Below are positions 1-6,688 of a stretch of DNA of 8,950 nt, one piece after another. The position numbers and the translations under genes were made by a program. The DNA comes from Pseudomonadota bacterium (GTDB lineage: Bacteria; Bdellovibrionota; Oligoflexia; Oligoflexales; Oligoflexaceae). Location of the stretch: contig JAKQGS010000134.1 of the NCBI GenBank assembly GCA_029556045.1, forward strand, positions 1 to 8,950, written 5' to 3'. The notes beneath the pieces were generated by a model, which saw nothing but the letters and a program-made list of their open reading frames with translations, searched no databases and had not been told where the DNA came from. How positions within the stretch are numbered: the stretch's first letter is position 1; each line of letters begins with the position of its first letter.

Positions 1-660
1 TGGATCTTTGCCAGCCAGCGGCCCAATCACGACTTTTCCATCGCCTTTGATATCGACGTCATTAAAACCTATGAGGAGTTTGATCGGGCGGAGGCGGAGG
101 TCTTGAGTCCCGCTCCGGCGGAAGACAAGGGCAACAAATGGCAGATGACCCGTCGTACCTATGAGCTTTCTTCCGTGGGGGTTTTGCCCGCGGTGCCACC
201 GGTGCGGGCCTCCTTTCGGGAGCTGTGCAACCGTCTGCAGATCTGCAGTGGTGATGTCCAGCGCACCTGGGAAAAATTCTATCGCACCAGCATCATGACC
301 GACAGCGACCGTCAGGCTTTTGCAGCGCGGGCCAGCCGGGCTCTGTTCTGGCTGGAACACTATGCTCCCGGTGAGTTTCGTTACATGCTGAACCTACAGC
401 CGGTGGCGCTGGAGCTTACACCGGCCCAGCAGGAGTCCCTCAAGGCGCTGCGGAGTCTGGTGGAGACCACGGATTTGGATGGCATCGACGGCAAAGAACT
501 GAACCAAAAGATCTATGATGACGTGATCCGCGGCGTGAATATCGACGCCAAGGAGTTTTTTGCAGCGGTCTATCGCAAACTGATCAACCGCGACCAGGGG
601 CCACGATTGCCGGGATTTCTCAAGGAAATCGGCCGGGAAAAGCTGGTGGAACTGCTGTGA
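1..660 (+). CDS. lysS: Lysyl-tRNA synthetase, class I, C-terminal part (5' end outside window)
   Basis: The frame is open from base 1 to the TGA at 658-660, giving 219 residues; the full protein (usually 500-550 aa) begins upstream. It charges tRNA-Lys with lysine in the cytoplasm. The class I enzyme is unrelated to the common class II LysS/LysU. The visible part starts just after the catalytic domain: a stretch of the type RPNHDFSIAFDIDVIKTYEEFDR is characteristic of class I LysRS downstream of its KMSKS loop. It continues with RRTYELSSVG, the helical anticodon-binding cage (FRELCNRLQICSGDV, around visible residues 74-88) and the conserved C-terminal FFAAVYRKLI...GPRLPGFL block. Codons with M/TTG near 103 are internal, not starts. 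A lipoprotein gene overlaps its stop by GTGA, so the two are probably co-transcribed. Family assignment is from recognised motifs; the symbol is sometimes given as lysK. Confidence 0.88.
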   Translation, partial: WIFASQRPNHDFSIAFDIDVIKTYEEFDRAEAEVLSPAPAEDKGNKWQMTRRTYELSSVGVLPAVPPVRASFRELCNRLQICSGDVQRTWEKFYRTSIMTDSDRQAFAARASRALFWLEHYAPGEFRYMLNLQPVALELTPAQQESLKALRSLVETTDLDGIDGKELNQKIYDDVIRGVNIDAKEFFAAVYRKLINRDQGPRLPGFLKEIGREKLVELL

Positions 661-1160
661 GTGTTGAAATGTTCACCAAACGGATCCGGCTGTTTTTGAT
701 CCTGGGGCTGACTTTGCAGCTTTCCGGCTGTATGACCCTGCGGGAAATGCTGGGGTGGGGGGTGGAGAAACCCAAAGCCACCCTCAGCAGTGTGTCTATA
801 ACGGCCATGTCCTTTGATAGCATCGACCTGCTGATCACCCTGAGCATTCAAAACCCCAACGGGTTTACTATCGGCTTGGAGAATCTGGAGTATCAGGTGG
901 AGGCCATCGGCCTGACCCTGGGCAGTGGCGAATACCAGGAAGCCTTTGAGGTGGCGGGTAAAGGCAACGGAGAGATCCGTCTGCCGCTTTCCATTCAGCC
1001 TAAAGCGGTTTTGGAAATCCTGAAGCGCTATGGGGACGATCCCAAGGAGTTGGTGGTGCAGGTAGTGGGTAAGGGGCGTTTTACCACCCCTTATGGTGGG
1101 GTTCATGCCACATTTAACGAGAAAAAACGGCTGCTGAAGGGGTTGGTGCCCGCTTCATAG
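657..1160 (+). CDS. LEA14/WHy-domain lipoprotein
   Basis: A 167-residue protein with a lipoprotein signal peptide: basic n-region (TKRIR), hydrophobic core LFLILGLTLQ, and lipobox LSGC with the modified cysteine at residue 25. The mature part is a single LEA type 2 (WHy) domain, recognised by the ITLSIQNPNGFTIGLENLEYQV stretch (about residues 60-80) and the later alternating strands with small and hydrophobic residues. Such proteins are immunoglobulin-like beta sandwiches, probably anchored in the outer or inner membrane facing the periplasm; their job in bacteria is poorly defined. The GTG start at 657 overlaps the lysS TGA (GTGA) and has GGTGG seven bases upstream. The ATG at 669 is an alternative that gives a shorter, more typical 20-residue signal. 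The gene probably depends on lysS read-through transcription, as there is no space for its own promoter between them. Confidence 0.8.
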   Translation: MSVEMFTKRIRLFLILGLTLQLSGCMTLREMLGWGVEKPKATLSSVSITAMSFDSIDLLITLSIQNPNGFTIGLENLEYQVEAIGLTLGSGEYQEAFEVAGKGNGEIRLPLSIQPKAVLEILKRYGDDPKELVVQVVGKGRFTTPYGGVHATFNEKKRLLKGLVPAS

Positions 1161-1177
1161 AACAGCCGTCGTCGATC

Positions 1178-1192
1178 TAGCCTGATAGGCTA
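1178..1192. terminator. Short perfect hairpin between convergent genes (possible weak terminator)
   Basis: TAGCCT-GAT-AGGCTA forms a perfect 6-bp stem with a 3-base loop in the 29-base gap between the convergent lipoprotein and SHOCT-like genes; its right arm includes the TAG stop of the minus-strand gene. No T-run follows on either strand, so it is not a classical intrinsic terminator. Low confidence in function. Confidence 0.3.
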
Positions 1193-1639
1193 TTCGCAGT
1201 AGATATTAACCCGATCCTTTTTGCCCTTTCCTCCCTGGACATTGATGGTGAGGTTTTGCAGGGCTTCAATGACCTCATTGAGGTTGTCTTCGTTCAGGGC
1301 ACTTAACTTAAAGTCCACGCCGGATTTTGACAGGGCTTCATCCACGCTTTGTTTGGCTTTCTCGGGCATCAGGGCCCCGAGTTTGATACCAGCTTTCAGT
1401 AATTTAATAGGGACGCGAATGTCCACCTGTTCGTTGTCGTCGCTGTCGTCCGCGTCCGATTGCACCCGGATGCAGATGAATTCCGGTGTTTTGGTGGCTC
1501 GCTTAAAGGTGCCGCCGGTCACCACCGTGTTTGCACCTGCTTCTTTCTTCTCGATGGCTTTCAGCAGCGCCTTGGCGTCATCCAACGAGATTTTACCATC
1601 GGCCAGCATTTCCAAAATCTGTTCTTTTTCCTGACTCAT
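1190..1639 (-). CDS. SHOCT-like domain protein (YvlB/LiaX-type N-terminus)
   Basis: A 149-residue soluble, acidic protein. The first ~30 residues (EQILEMLADGKISLDDAKALLKAIEKK) form the two-helix SHOCT-like module found at the start of YvlB/LiaX-type envelope-stress proteins. Next comes a strand-rich section with IRVQSD...VDIRVPIKLLKAGIKLGALMP, a pattern usual in these proteins, and an end with INVQGGKGKKDRVNIYCE. I place the start at the ATG at 1639 because GGAAGGA lies 5-8 bases before it; an in-frame TTG at 1672 would overlap the upstream gene and has no ribosome site. It is the last gene of a three-gene minus-strand unit with the membrane protein and the DUF2089 protein. Exact role unknown; the family context suggests sensing or regulation at the envelope, which is inference. 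Confidence 0.75.
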   Translation of the reverse strand: MSQEKEQILEMLADGKISLDDAKALLKAIEKKEAGANTVVTGGTFKRATKTPEFICIRVQSDADDSDDNEQVDIRVPIKLLKAGIKLGALMPEKAKQSVDEALSKSGVDFKLSALNEDNLNEVIEALQNLTINVQGGKGKKDRVNIYCE

Positions 1640-1665
1640 TTCGTGTCCTTCCTTCCTGATAAGTT

Positions 1666-1938
1666 TTACCAAATATCAATTTTGATGTTCTGCCGCTTTT
1701 GTTTCACCCGGATCGAGGTTCCGCGCAAAGATGTCATCAGAATCCAAAAAATTTGTGGGGACCGTGCCCAGATGGACTGCCTAGCCATCACCGCTGCCAG
1801 AAGCCAAATCGGCAGCAGTATGAGGGCCGCCAGCAGAATGAGGGGCCAAAGGAGAAACAACGGGAGCCAAAGGCGCCAGGGTCGGTTTCCCTGATCAATC
1901 ACCAGACGCAGGAATGCAGGAGGCATCGGTATCATCAT
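1666..1938 (-). CDS. Small membrane protein of the DUF2089/SHOCT operon
   Basis: A 90-residue protein with one long hydrophobic segment (about residues 23-52, LWLPLFLLWPLILLAALILLPIWLLAAVMA), long enough for one long helix or a tight two-helix hairpin. After it comes a basic cytoplasmic-looking tail ending LRGTSIRVKQKRQNIKIDIW. The tail has a short arginine-rich strand followed by an alternating hydrophobic strand, resembling the RVRxxxxxxVDIRVP strand of the neighbouring SHOCT-like protein. The ATG at 1938 overlaps the DUF2089 stop as ATGA, so translation is coupled; the stop lies 26 bases before the next gene's start. I do not recognise a named family. The arrangement suggests it is the membrane partner or sensor of the two flanking soluble proteins. 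Confidence 0.7.
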   Translation of the reverse strand: MMIPMPPAFLRLVIDQGNRPWRLWLPLFLLWPLILLAALILLPIWLLAAVMARQSIWARSPQIFWILMTSLRGTSIRVKQKRQNIKIDIW

Positions 1939-2324
1939 TTTAGCTTCTCCAGCGCTTCAGCCACCGTGATGGTTCCCTGTTCCAACTGTGATAGGACATC
2001 CTTCTCATCGGAATGTTCCCGTGTGGCAATCACCTCAGGGGTCAGGAATGACAGCTGTTCGCCGATACGGTTTAGGCGGTTTTTAATGGTGGGGTAACTG
2101 ACCCCAAAGATCTTTTCCATCTGCTTGATGGAGCCATGGGACTTCACAAACGCCGCCATAAAGATCTGATCCTCCTCACTGAGTCGGACCAGGGGGGATA
2201 GTTCAAAGGCCCCCTCAATGGCGATGTCGGTTTCCAGGATCCGGATCCGTTCCACAATAAACGGCTTCCCCCCCGTCATGCGGGTGAGCTCGAGCCAGCC
2301 TTGGATTTTTTTAAAAGGGTTCAT
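1935..2324 (-). CDS. DUF2089 family protein (HTH, probable transcription regulator)
   Basis: 129 residues counted from the ATG at 2324. The DUF2089 core is clear: LSEEDQIFMAAFVKSHGSI and then KQMEKIFGVSYPTIKNRL (about residues 48-84), a sigma-like/HTH element in which GVSYPTIKNRL is the recognition-helix region. The usual N-terminal zinc ribbon of longer DUF2089 proteins is absent. The last ~21 residues (LSQLEQGTITVAEALEKLK) form a short SHOCT-like two-helix tail similar to the N-terminus of the protein encoded two genes downstream. GGAG six bases before ATG 2324 supports that start; an in-frame ATG at 2336 is possible but poorly placed relative to its AGAGG. It is the first gene of the operon and probably regulates it; this regulatory role is inferred. 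Confidence 0.82.
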   Translation of the reverse strand: MNPFKKIQGWLELTRMTGGKPFIVERIRILETDIAIEGAFELSPLVRLSEEDQIFMAAFVKSHGSIKQMEKIFGVSYPTIKNRLNRIGEQLSFLTPEVIATREHSDEKDVLSQLEQGTITVAEALEKLK

Positions 2325-2336
2325 CGTCCACTCCAT

Positions 2337-2503
2337 GGCGAAAGCGTACCTCTCAAAATTAATAAAATCAATATGAGAATTAAGAAAATAAATTTTATGT
2401 CGGTCGTAGATCCTTAAAAATAAGAGAAGTTCCCATGATGATTGATGTATTACTGTTGATGTGGGCCGATCTAAAAGTGGGTTTTTTTACGGTGCGAGGG
2501 GGG
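2337..2503. promoter_or_regulatory. AT-rich intergenic region with likely promoter of the DUF2089 operon
   Basis: 167 bases without a gene between the DUF2089 gene and the stop of the broken lipoprotein gene. It is strikingly AT-rich next to the coding DNA. On the minus strand a weak promoter can be read: TTCTTA, 16 bases, then TATTAA, ending about 25 bases before the start codon region. No clear terminator for the upstream lipoprotein gene is visible; a run of seven T on the plus strand near 2481-2487 has no matching stem. Confidence 0.35.
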
Positions 2504-3027
2504 CTACCAAACTGACTTTAGTTGCCGTGGATTGCCATAAATGTCTTTTTCAATTGGTTTTAGATGATTGCCGACCGGCACTGAAAGGCATTCAGCAGCG
2601 GGTTTCTCAAGGCAAATTTTTAAGTTGTCGGGCAGGTTGATGGAATCAGGGTTGATTTCCACCAGCATGGTGCGCCGCACCCAAAGCTCTGCCGGCAGAT
2701 TGAACTCTTCACCCAAGACATGATCGCGGCCGTATTGCACCAAATGTCCGCTCTGGGAGGATTCAGTATTCGAGCCTCGGCATGGTTGTCCGGCTCAAAT
2801 TGGATTGTCTGGACTTTAACCGGCATCCACTTCTTGCCCCTGTTTTCAAAGGTGCAGGCTAAAAATTTGTGAAAGTCTGTCCCCAGGTCTGTGCGCCGAT
2901 GACAACTGATGTGAAGAGACGACTGCGTGGTTTGAATGGCTTTGCCACCGTGGGTGGAAACGCAGCCGATTGAATGAACAATCGTCAATGATATGCAGCA
3001 AAGCCAGGCAATAGAATGTCTAAACAT
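2504..3027 (-). pseudogene. Unrecognised lipoprotein, broken by a single-base frameshift near 2755
   Basis: Two frames on the minus strand read as one protein. From ATG 3027 the first frame gives a signal peptide (FRHSIAWLCCISLTIVHSIGC, lipobox SIGC, Cys22) and a mature section through residue 91 (...DNHAEARILNPP). The second frame continues as QSGHLVQYGRDHVLGEEFNLPAELW... to the TAG at 2504-2506. Adding one base to the GGG run at 2755-2757 joins them into a 175-residue protein with a smooth composition through the join (ILNPP-QSGHLVQYG). After the join the first frame becomes cysteine- and tryptophan-rich nonsense, while the second stays protein-like. A ribosome site is weak (GAGAGG, about ten bases upstream). 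The mature protein looks strand-rich, with no family I recognise. The break may be a real mutation or a sequencing/assembly indel; no slippery heptamer is visible. Confidence 0.6.
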
Positions 3028-3248
3028 AGAAGCGATGCCTCTCGCAATTTTTTTTCGGTGTCGATCGTGTCACAGCTCAAGTTCTTGTGTGGCAGTGAGC
3101 AAATTTGATGCCACGATGCAACGCAGTGAATGTTATAGGTATGACTATTTTATGATCTGTGTTCTTTGGGAAACAGGTGTATTCAAGAATGTAGTGAATA
3201 AATGCTCATGGGTTTGCTCCGTGGCTGGGGACTTATCATTTTAGTATT

Positions 3249-3632
3249 CTAGGAATGCTTCGGCAGATCATCCTGCACCGTGATCCAAGGGACCCGATCC
3301 GCATAATAAGCATGAGCATGTGGGGGTGTCTTCAATTCGTCGGTCAGGGTGGCTACCGTCACATGGACCTCGCCGGGAAAGCGGGTGGAACGAAAAAAGA
3401 GATGGCTGCCACAGGTGCCGCAAAATTGACGTTCCGCAGGAGGGGTGGATTTAAACGTGGTGAGATGCATGGCCCCTTGAGTGACGGCTAATTGAGGTTC
3501 CATCACCCCGGCCCAGGTGACAAAGGGAGCGCCGCTGATGCGGCGGCAGATGGAGCAGTGGTCGTGGGCCACAAACTTAAAGTCTCCGGAAATCACATAC
3601 TGCACCTGCCCGCAATAACACTGTCCTTTCAT
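3249..3632 (-). CDS. GFA/CENP-V family zinc-binding protein
   Basis: 127 residues, the normal length for a single-domain GFA protein. All family zinc ligands are present: C5xC7 (QCYCGQVQY), C26xxC29 followed by RRISGAPF (the CSICRR...G pattern), and C70xxC73 in FCGTCGS. The family is named after glutathione-dependent formaldehyde-activating enzyme (Gfa), but most members have no proven reaction and the formaldehyde role is disputed, so substrate is unknown. Probably cytoplasmic: no signal peptide. The ATG at 3632 has a GGGGG tract six bases upstream. A copy of the 45-bp repeat lies 12 bases before the start, so the leader is made of repeat sequence. No neighbour on the same strand is close enough to form an operon. 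Confidence 0.9.
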   Translation of the reverse strand: MKGQCYCGQVQYVISGDFKFVAHDHCSICRRISGAPFVTWAGVMEPQLAVTQGAMHLTTFKSTPPAERQFCGTCGSHLFFRSTRFPGEVHVTVATLTDELKTPPHAHAYYADRVPWITVQDDLPKHS

Positions 3633-3643
3633 AACACCCCCGG

Positions 3644-3688
3644 CCTGTTCAGAATCCTACCGATTGTCTGGATATCCTACCACAAGCC
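3644..3688 (-). repeat. 45-bp interspersed repeat, copy A
   Basis: Copy A matches copy B (4373-4417) without gaps at 34 of 45 positions, the best block being GGATATCCT.CCACA.GCC on the plus strand. Read on the minus strand it lies immediately upstream of the GFA start codon. Within it the octamer GGTAGGAT (minus strand) appears twice with a 20-base period (3654-3661 and 3674-3681). Confidence 0.65.
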
Positions 3689-3910
3689 TCTTACGTTCGA
3701 GAACCTGATCCATTGAATTCCAAAATTCATCAAAAAAATATGGTGGATTCAGGATTATGGTCTCGATTTGAAATATTGACAGGGATGTTGAACGTCTTTG
3801 GCTGGGATTTTAGTTCTCTTGAGGAAAACCTTCTGGTCAGGGGCTTCCACTGTTAGATTAATGGCTGACAAACCGACAAAGGATCTGCTAGCCTTTCGGA
3901 GAGGTTTTGT
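3689..3910 (+). promoter_or_regulatory. Leader region of the MNT nucleotidyltransferase gene
   Basis: No gene here. A TTGACA box (about 3776-3781) could be a -35 element, but no convincing -10 follows at 16-18 bases. A strong ribosome site, GGAGAGG at 3898-3904, lies six bases before the ATG at 3911 and decides that start. Confidence 0.35.
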
Positions 3911-4261
3911 ATGCTTAATCGATTGATCGCCGGCCCCCTATCCCAATCCGAAATTCAAGCCACCATCGACAAGTTAGTGGCTCGCATTTTGGCGCATTCC
4001 GCGCCCTCACAAATCATCCTTTTTGGATCTGCTGCACGAGGAGAAGCGCGAGAGGGTTCTGATATCGACTTGGCCATCGTCTATCCAACCGCCAAAGAAA
4101 TTCCCGCAGCTAAGATCGCCATTTTAAGACAAAAGCCGGTATCTGACCTCCTTGTAGACTTGCTTTTTTTGGATGAACATTCGTACAACCAAAAGAAAAA
4201 GATTGGCGGTGTTTCAATGATCATCGCCGACGAGGGTGTGCAATTGTATTGCAGAGGCTAA
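3911..4261 (+). CDS. MNT-type minimal nucleotidyltransferase (MntA-like antitoxin)
   Basis: 116 residues with the polymerase-beta-type nucleotidyltransferase signature: LFGSAARGEAREGSDIDLAIVY, giving GS (39-40), D51 and D53 as metal ligands, and D83 in LLVDLLF as the third carboxylate. All three acids are present, so the enzyme should be active. In MNT/HEPN (HepT/MntA, type VII) toxin-antitoxin pairs, the MNT protein adds AMP to a tyrosine of the HEPN RNase and silences it. Here the HEPN gene that would follow starts five bases downstream but ends after 23 codons, so this antitoxin seems orphaned. The start has a strong GGAGAGG site six bases upstream. The long N-terminal helix before the GS motif is usual for longer HEPN-associated MNTs. 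GC is lower than in lysS, consistent with transfer. Confidence 0.82.
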   Translation: MLNRLIAGPLSQSEIQATIDKLVARILAHSAPSQIILFGSAARGEAREGSDIDLAIVYPTAKEIPAAKIAILRQKPVSDLLVDLLFLDEHSYNQKKKIGGVSMIIADEGVQLYCRG

Positions 4262-4266
4262 ATTTC

Positions 4267-4338
4267 ATGGTTAAAAAACAAGAAAAAAAGTTTCGTAAAG
4301 AATATGCCGCTGAATTATTTAAGATTGCCCAGGGTTAG
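4267..4338 (+). pseudogene. Truncated start of a HEPN-domain (HepT-like) toxin gene
   Basis: An ATG five bases after the MNT stop opens a 23-codon frame ended by TAG at 4336-4338. The peptide is a basic lead followed by FRKEYAAELFKIAQG, which resembles the first helix of HEPN proteins encoded next to MNT genes (typically continuing with D-L-x-x-A). The frame then ends, and no HEPN core (RxxxxH) can be found downstream in any frame before the metalloprotease gene. I read it as the 5' stump of a deleted toxin gene; being so short, identification is tentative. Confidence 0.5.
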
Positions 4339-4341
4339 CTG

Positions 4342-4370
4342 AGAACCAGGGCCTCATTTTGTCGGGTTCT
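4342..4370. other. Inverted repeat after the HEPN stump
   Basis: AGAACC and GGTTCT form a perfect 6-bp inverted repeat around a 17-base loop, three bases before repeat copy B. It may be a hairpin between convergent transcription units; no T-run follows, so terminator activity is doubtful. Confidence 0.25.
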
Positions 4371-4372
4371 GA

Positions 4373-4417
4373 CCTGTTTGAAATCCTTCTGAAAGTTCGG
4401 ATATCCTGCCACAGGCC
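4373..4417 (-). repeat. 45-bp interspersed repeat, copy B
   Basis: The most canonical copy, with core GGATATCCTGCCACAGGCC on the plus strand at 4399-4417. It lies 20 bases downstream of the metalloprotease stop codon (minus strand) and 35 bases after the HEPN stump. The core contains the self-complementary octamer GGATATCC and a tiny CCTG-CCA-CAGG hairpin. Same orientation as copies A and C. Confidence 0.65.
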
Positions 4418-4437
4418 ATTGAGCCGTCGCCATGCGG

Positions 4438-6435
4438 TTATCTGGTCCGCCCTTTGCCGCCACCCTTTTTGGGTTTAGTGGAGATGATCAACTGAATCAC
4501 ATTGCTGAGGGGCGACCGGTTGCCGGCATAATCCACAGCCATGACCGCATAGTAGGTGGTGGCGGCCGGTTTGGGGATGGCCAGACTGGTGGTGGCGGAG
4601 GTTCCCGCCAGCGAGCCCATGGTCACCATATCGGCGCTCATGGTGTAGACCTGATACTCCTTGATGCCGGAGTCGGCATCGGTGGCAGCTGTCCAGGAGA
4701 AATACAGGGTTGAACTGGACACGGTACCTGCCAGATTGCTGGGCGCGGTGGGGGCGACGGTATCCATGATTAACTTCAGGTCGAGGGTGACCGGCGTGTG
4801 CAGCGTCGCGGCGCCGGAAGTTGTATCGGTGGCGGTCACGGTGATATCACCGCCGGAGCCACCCATGGCGGAAGCGGTCAGAGTTGCGGTCGCGCTTTTT
4901 CCCGGTGCCAAATTCAGGGTGGAGACGTCGAGAGCGGCAGTAATTCCGGTAGAATTGGTCAGGGACAGGGTGACATCGGTGGCGCCGCAGGTGGATGAGT
5001 CCTGATTGGTCACCGTCAGGGTAAAGGTTGACGGCGTTTGTCCCGCCACAGCTGTCACTCCCGGGCTGACGGCCATTTTAAGAGACATCTGGGAGCAAAC
5101 CGCATTGATATCGAAGGTTGTGGAGCCATCCTCATTGCGGGTGACCTGTTTGACCACAGTGCCGCTGGCAGCATCCGACCATTCGCCACCGTCCGTCAGG
5201 GTGGTCAGGTACTGGCTGGAGCCTCCGGAGGCAGGCTGGTAGTGAATGCTGACGCCGGTTTTGTATTTGGCCTCGAGGATGCTTTCGTCCCGTGAACTGA
5301 GCAGGAAGTTACCAGTACCGTCCGCTTTGGGAATTTTGACAATGCGCAGATTTTCCACCACACGGGGATCGTTCATCAACGGATTGACGGTGTGACGGCC
5401 GGAGGATGCGGAGATGATGGCGCCCGGTGAGCCATTGAGTGTGCCCAGCTTCACGATTTTCGCGGGGTTCATGTTTTTCAGATACAGACCCATCACGCAG
5501 CTATAGTCCGCATAGGTGGAGGTGGTGGTTCCGGAATGATAGAGGCCCAGGTTGTGACCCAGTTCGTGGGAGGTGACCCGCGTGCCAGGACCTTCCACCC
5601 GAATCCAGGCCCGGTAGCCGGTTCCTGACAAGGATCCCACATTGGCCACCCCGGCCCAGGAGCAGCTGGCGAGGTTAGGCAAAATGAACACCTTATGGTT
5701 GTACTTGCTGAGATCAATGCCATCAGCGGCCACCAGTTTTTCGGCGTCCAGCGCATACTGGTAATAGAGATCGCTGCAGTTGCCGCTGGTGGTGGAGTAA
5801 GAGATTGTATAGGGGCCAACCACATCGCTATCTGCGGAATTGACGGGCACAAAATCGATCTGGCCCCAGGTGCTGTTTTGGTAGAAAGTGCGATTGGAGG
5901 CCATTACCGCGCGGGTTTGATCCACGGTCAGGTGAGATGTGGCATCCTGGAGATTCACCACGATGGCGATAGTCTTGCGGTTATAGGGGCCCACGGGACT
6001 GAAAAGTTGCATGCTTTCATCATCCGCTTCCTGTTCCCAATCCAGCACTTCGATCTGTTCCTCTGCATCCTTTTGCTTGTCGCGGCCCACAATGGCCACT
6101 TTTTTTCCGGGCACCACCCAGTCCGGAATCTTGCTTTCATCCATGACCAGCACGCGGGGTTTTTTACCTTTGCTTCGGGTTTCTTCCTCTTCAAAATAGT
6201 GGCGCACCACCTCACGGATCTGCTCCCCTTCGAAGGATTCTTCAATGGTGGGATAATAACGTCCAACCCGGCGGGAGGCGCTCTGCATTCCCAGTCCCAG
6301 ATATTCATCCCCTTCGACGATGTCCGGATGGCTGTCTTTGCTGCCAGAGCGATTGGTCAACTTGTCGATGCTGCAATTGGTCAGAGCAAAGGTCAGCCCC
6401 AGTGTCAAAGCCGTCAGGTAGCGATTGAATTTCAT
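4438..6435 (-). CDS. Secreted M11 (gametolysin-like) metalloprotease with Ig-like C-terminal domains
   Basis: 665 residues. The N-terminus is an export signal (MKFNRYLTALTLGLTFALTNC); the cysteine at 21 suggests a lipoprotein, although Asn at -1 is unusual for a lipobox. A pro-region of mixed charge follows (about 30-140). The catalytic domain carries HELGHNLGLYH at 290-300, the metzincin HExxHxxGxxH zinc site, and a Met-turn SCVMG at 312-316; TYADYSCVMG between them is typical of M11 gametolysin-type enzymes. From about 447 a NEW3/CARDB-like beta domain (AVSPGVTAVAGQTPSTFTLTV...) and from about 558 an FN3-like domain (APSNLAG...YFSWTAATDADSGIKEYQVY) follow, ending in a basic tail KPKKGGGKGRTR. 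It probably cleaves extracellular proteins from the cell surface; substrate unknown. AGGGGG lies seven bases before the ATG. Repeat copies flank it at both sides (B downstream, C about 240 bases upstream). Confidence 0.85.
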   Translation of the reverse strand: MKFNRYLTALTLGLTFALTNCSIDKLTNRSGSKDSHPDIVEGDEYLGLGMQSASRRVGRYYPTIEESFEGEQIREVVRHYFEEEETRSKGKKPRVLVMDESKIPDWVVPGKKVAIVGRDKQKDAEEQIEVLDWEQEADDESMQLFSPVGPYNRKTIAIVVNLQDATSHLTVDQTRAVMASNRTFYQNSTWGQIDFVPVNSADSDVVGPYTISYSTTSGNCSDLYYQYALDAEKLVAADGIDLSKYNHKVFILPNLASCSWAGVANVGSLSGTGYRAWIRVEGPGTRVTSHELGHNLGLYHSGTTTSTYADYSCVMGLYLKNMNPAKIVKLGTLNGSPGAIISASSGRHTVNPLMNDPRVVENLRIVKIPKADGTGNFLLSSRDESILEAKYKTGVSIHYQPASGGSSQYLTTLTDGGEWSDAASGTVVKQVTRNEDGSTTFDINAVCSQMSLKMAVSPGVTAVAGQTPSTFTLTVTNQDSSTCGATDVTLSLTNSTGITAALDVSTLNLAPGKSATATLTASAMGGSGGDITVTATDTTSGAATLHTPVTLDLKLIMDTVAPTAPSNLAGTVSSSTLYFSWTAATDADSGIKEYQVYTMSADMVTMGSLAGTSATTSLAIPKPAATTYYAVMAVDYAGNRSPLSNVIQLIISTKPKKGGGKGRTR

Positions 6436-6688
6436 TTGAAGTCCCCCTGGTGTTATCTGGCTTGGTGTTTTTGCAAAGACGCGCCAGAACCAAAAAACTT
6501 TTCGGGAGTTTTGGGGACAACCTTAATCAAAATTTGCAAGCTGCAAGGATCAATCCTGTTTTGGAAAATTTTTAGGGAGGTAATATTTGGTGCTTTTGTA
6601 AATTGGGCGGGTATGCATGGGATTTACTGCGGAATCCAGGACCATTTTCTGCAAAGATAGGTTGACATGTTGGTATCCTGCCGCAGGC
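6436..6688. promoter_or_regulatory. Upstream region of the metalloprotease gene
   Basis: About 250 bases with no supportable gene. A near-perfect inverted repeat (CCAAAAAACT at 6490-6499 and AGTTTTGG at 6507-6514, with two extra A in one arm) lies 55-80 bases before the start codon. It may be an operator or leader hairpin. No good -35/-10 pair could be placed; several TTGATC/TTGCAG-like boxes on the minus strand lack partners. Confidence 0.3.

Noticed and set aside
570..1106. A 178-codon minus-strand frame opposite the lysS end and the LEA14 gene
   Set aside because: Both plus-strand genes have recognisable family motifs and a signal peptide; the antisense product has low-complexity H/Q composition.
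1640..1672. TTG start that would lengthen the SHOCT-like protein by 11 residues
   Set aside because: It overlaps the upstream gene's stop and lacks a ribosome site, while ATG 1639 has a good GGAAGGA.
5695..6660. A 321-codon open frame on the plus strand, opposite the metalloprotease gene
   Set aside because: It is antisense to a gene with a clear protease motif; its translation is histidine/glycine-rich without recognisable domains, as expected of a shadow in GC-rich coding DNA.
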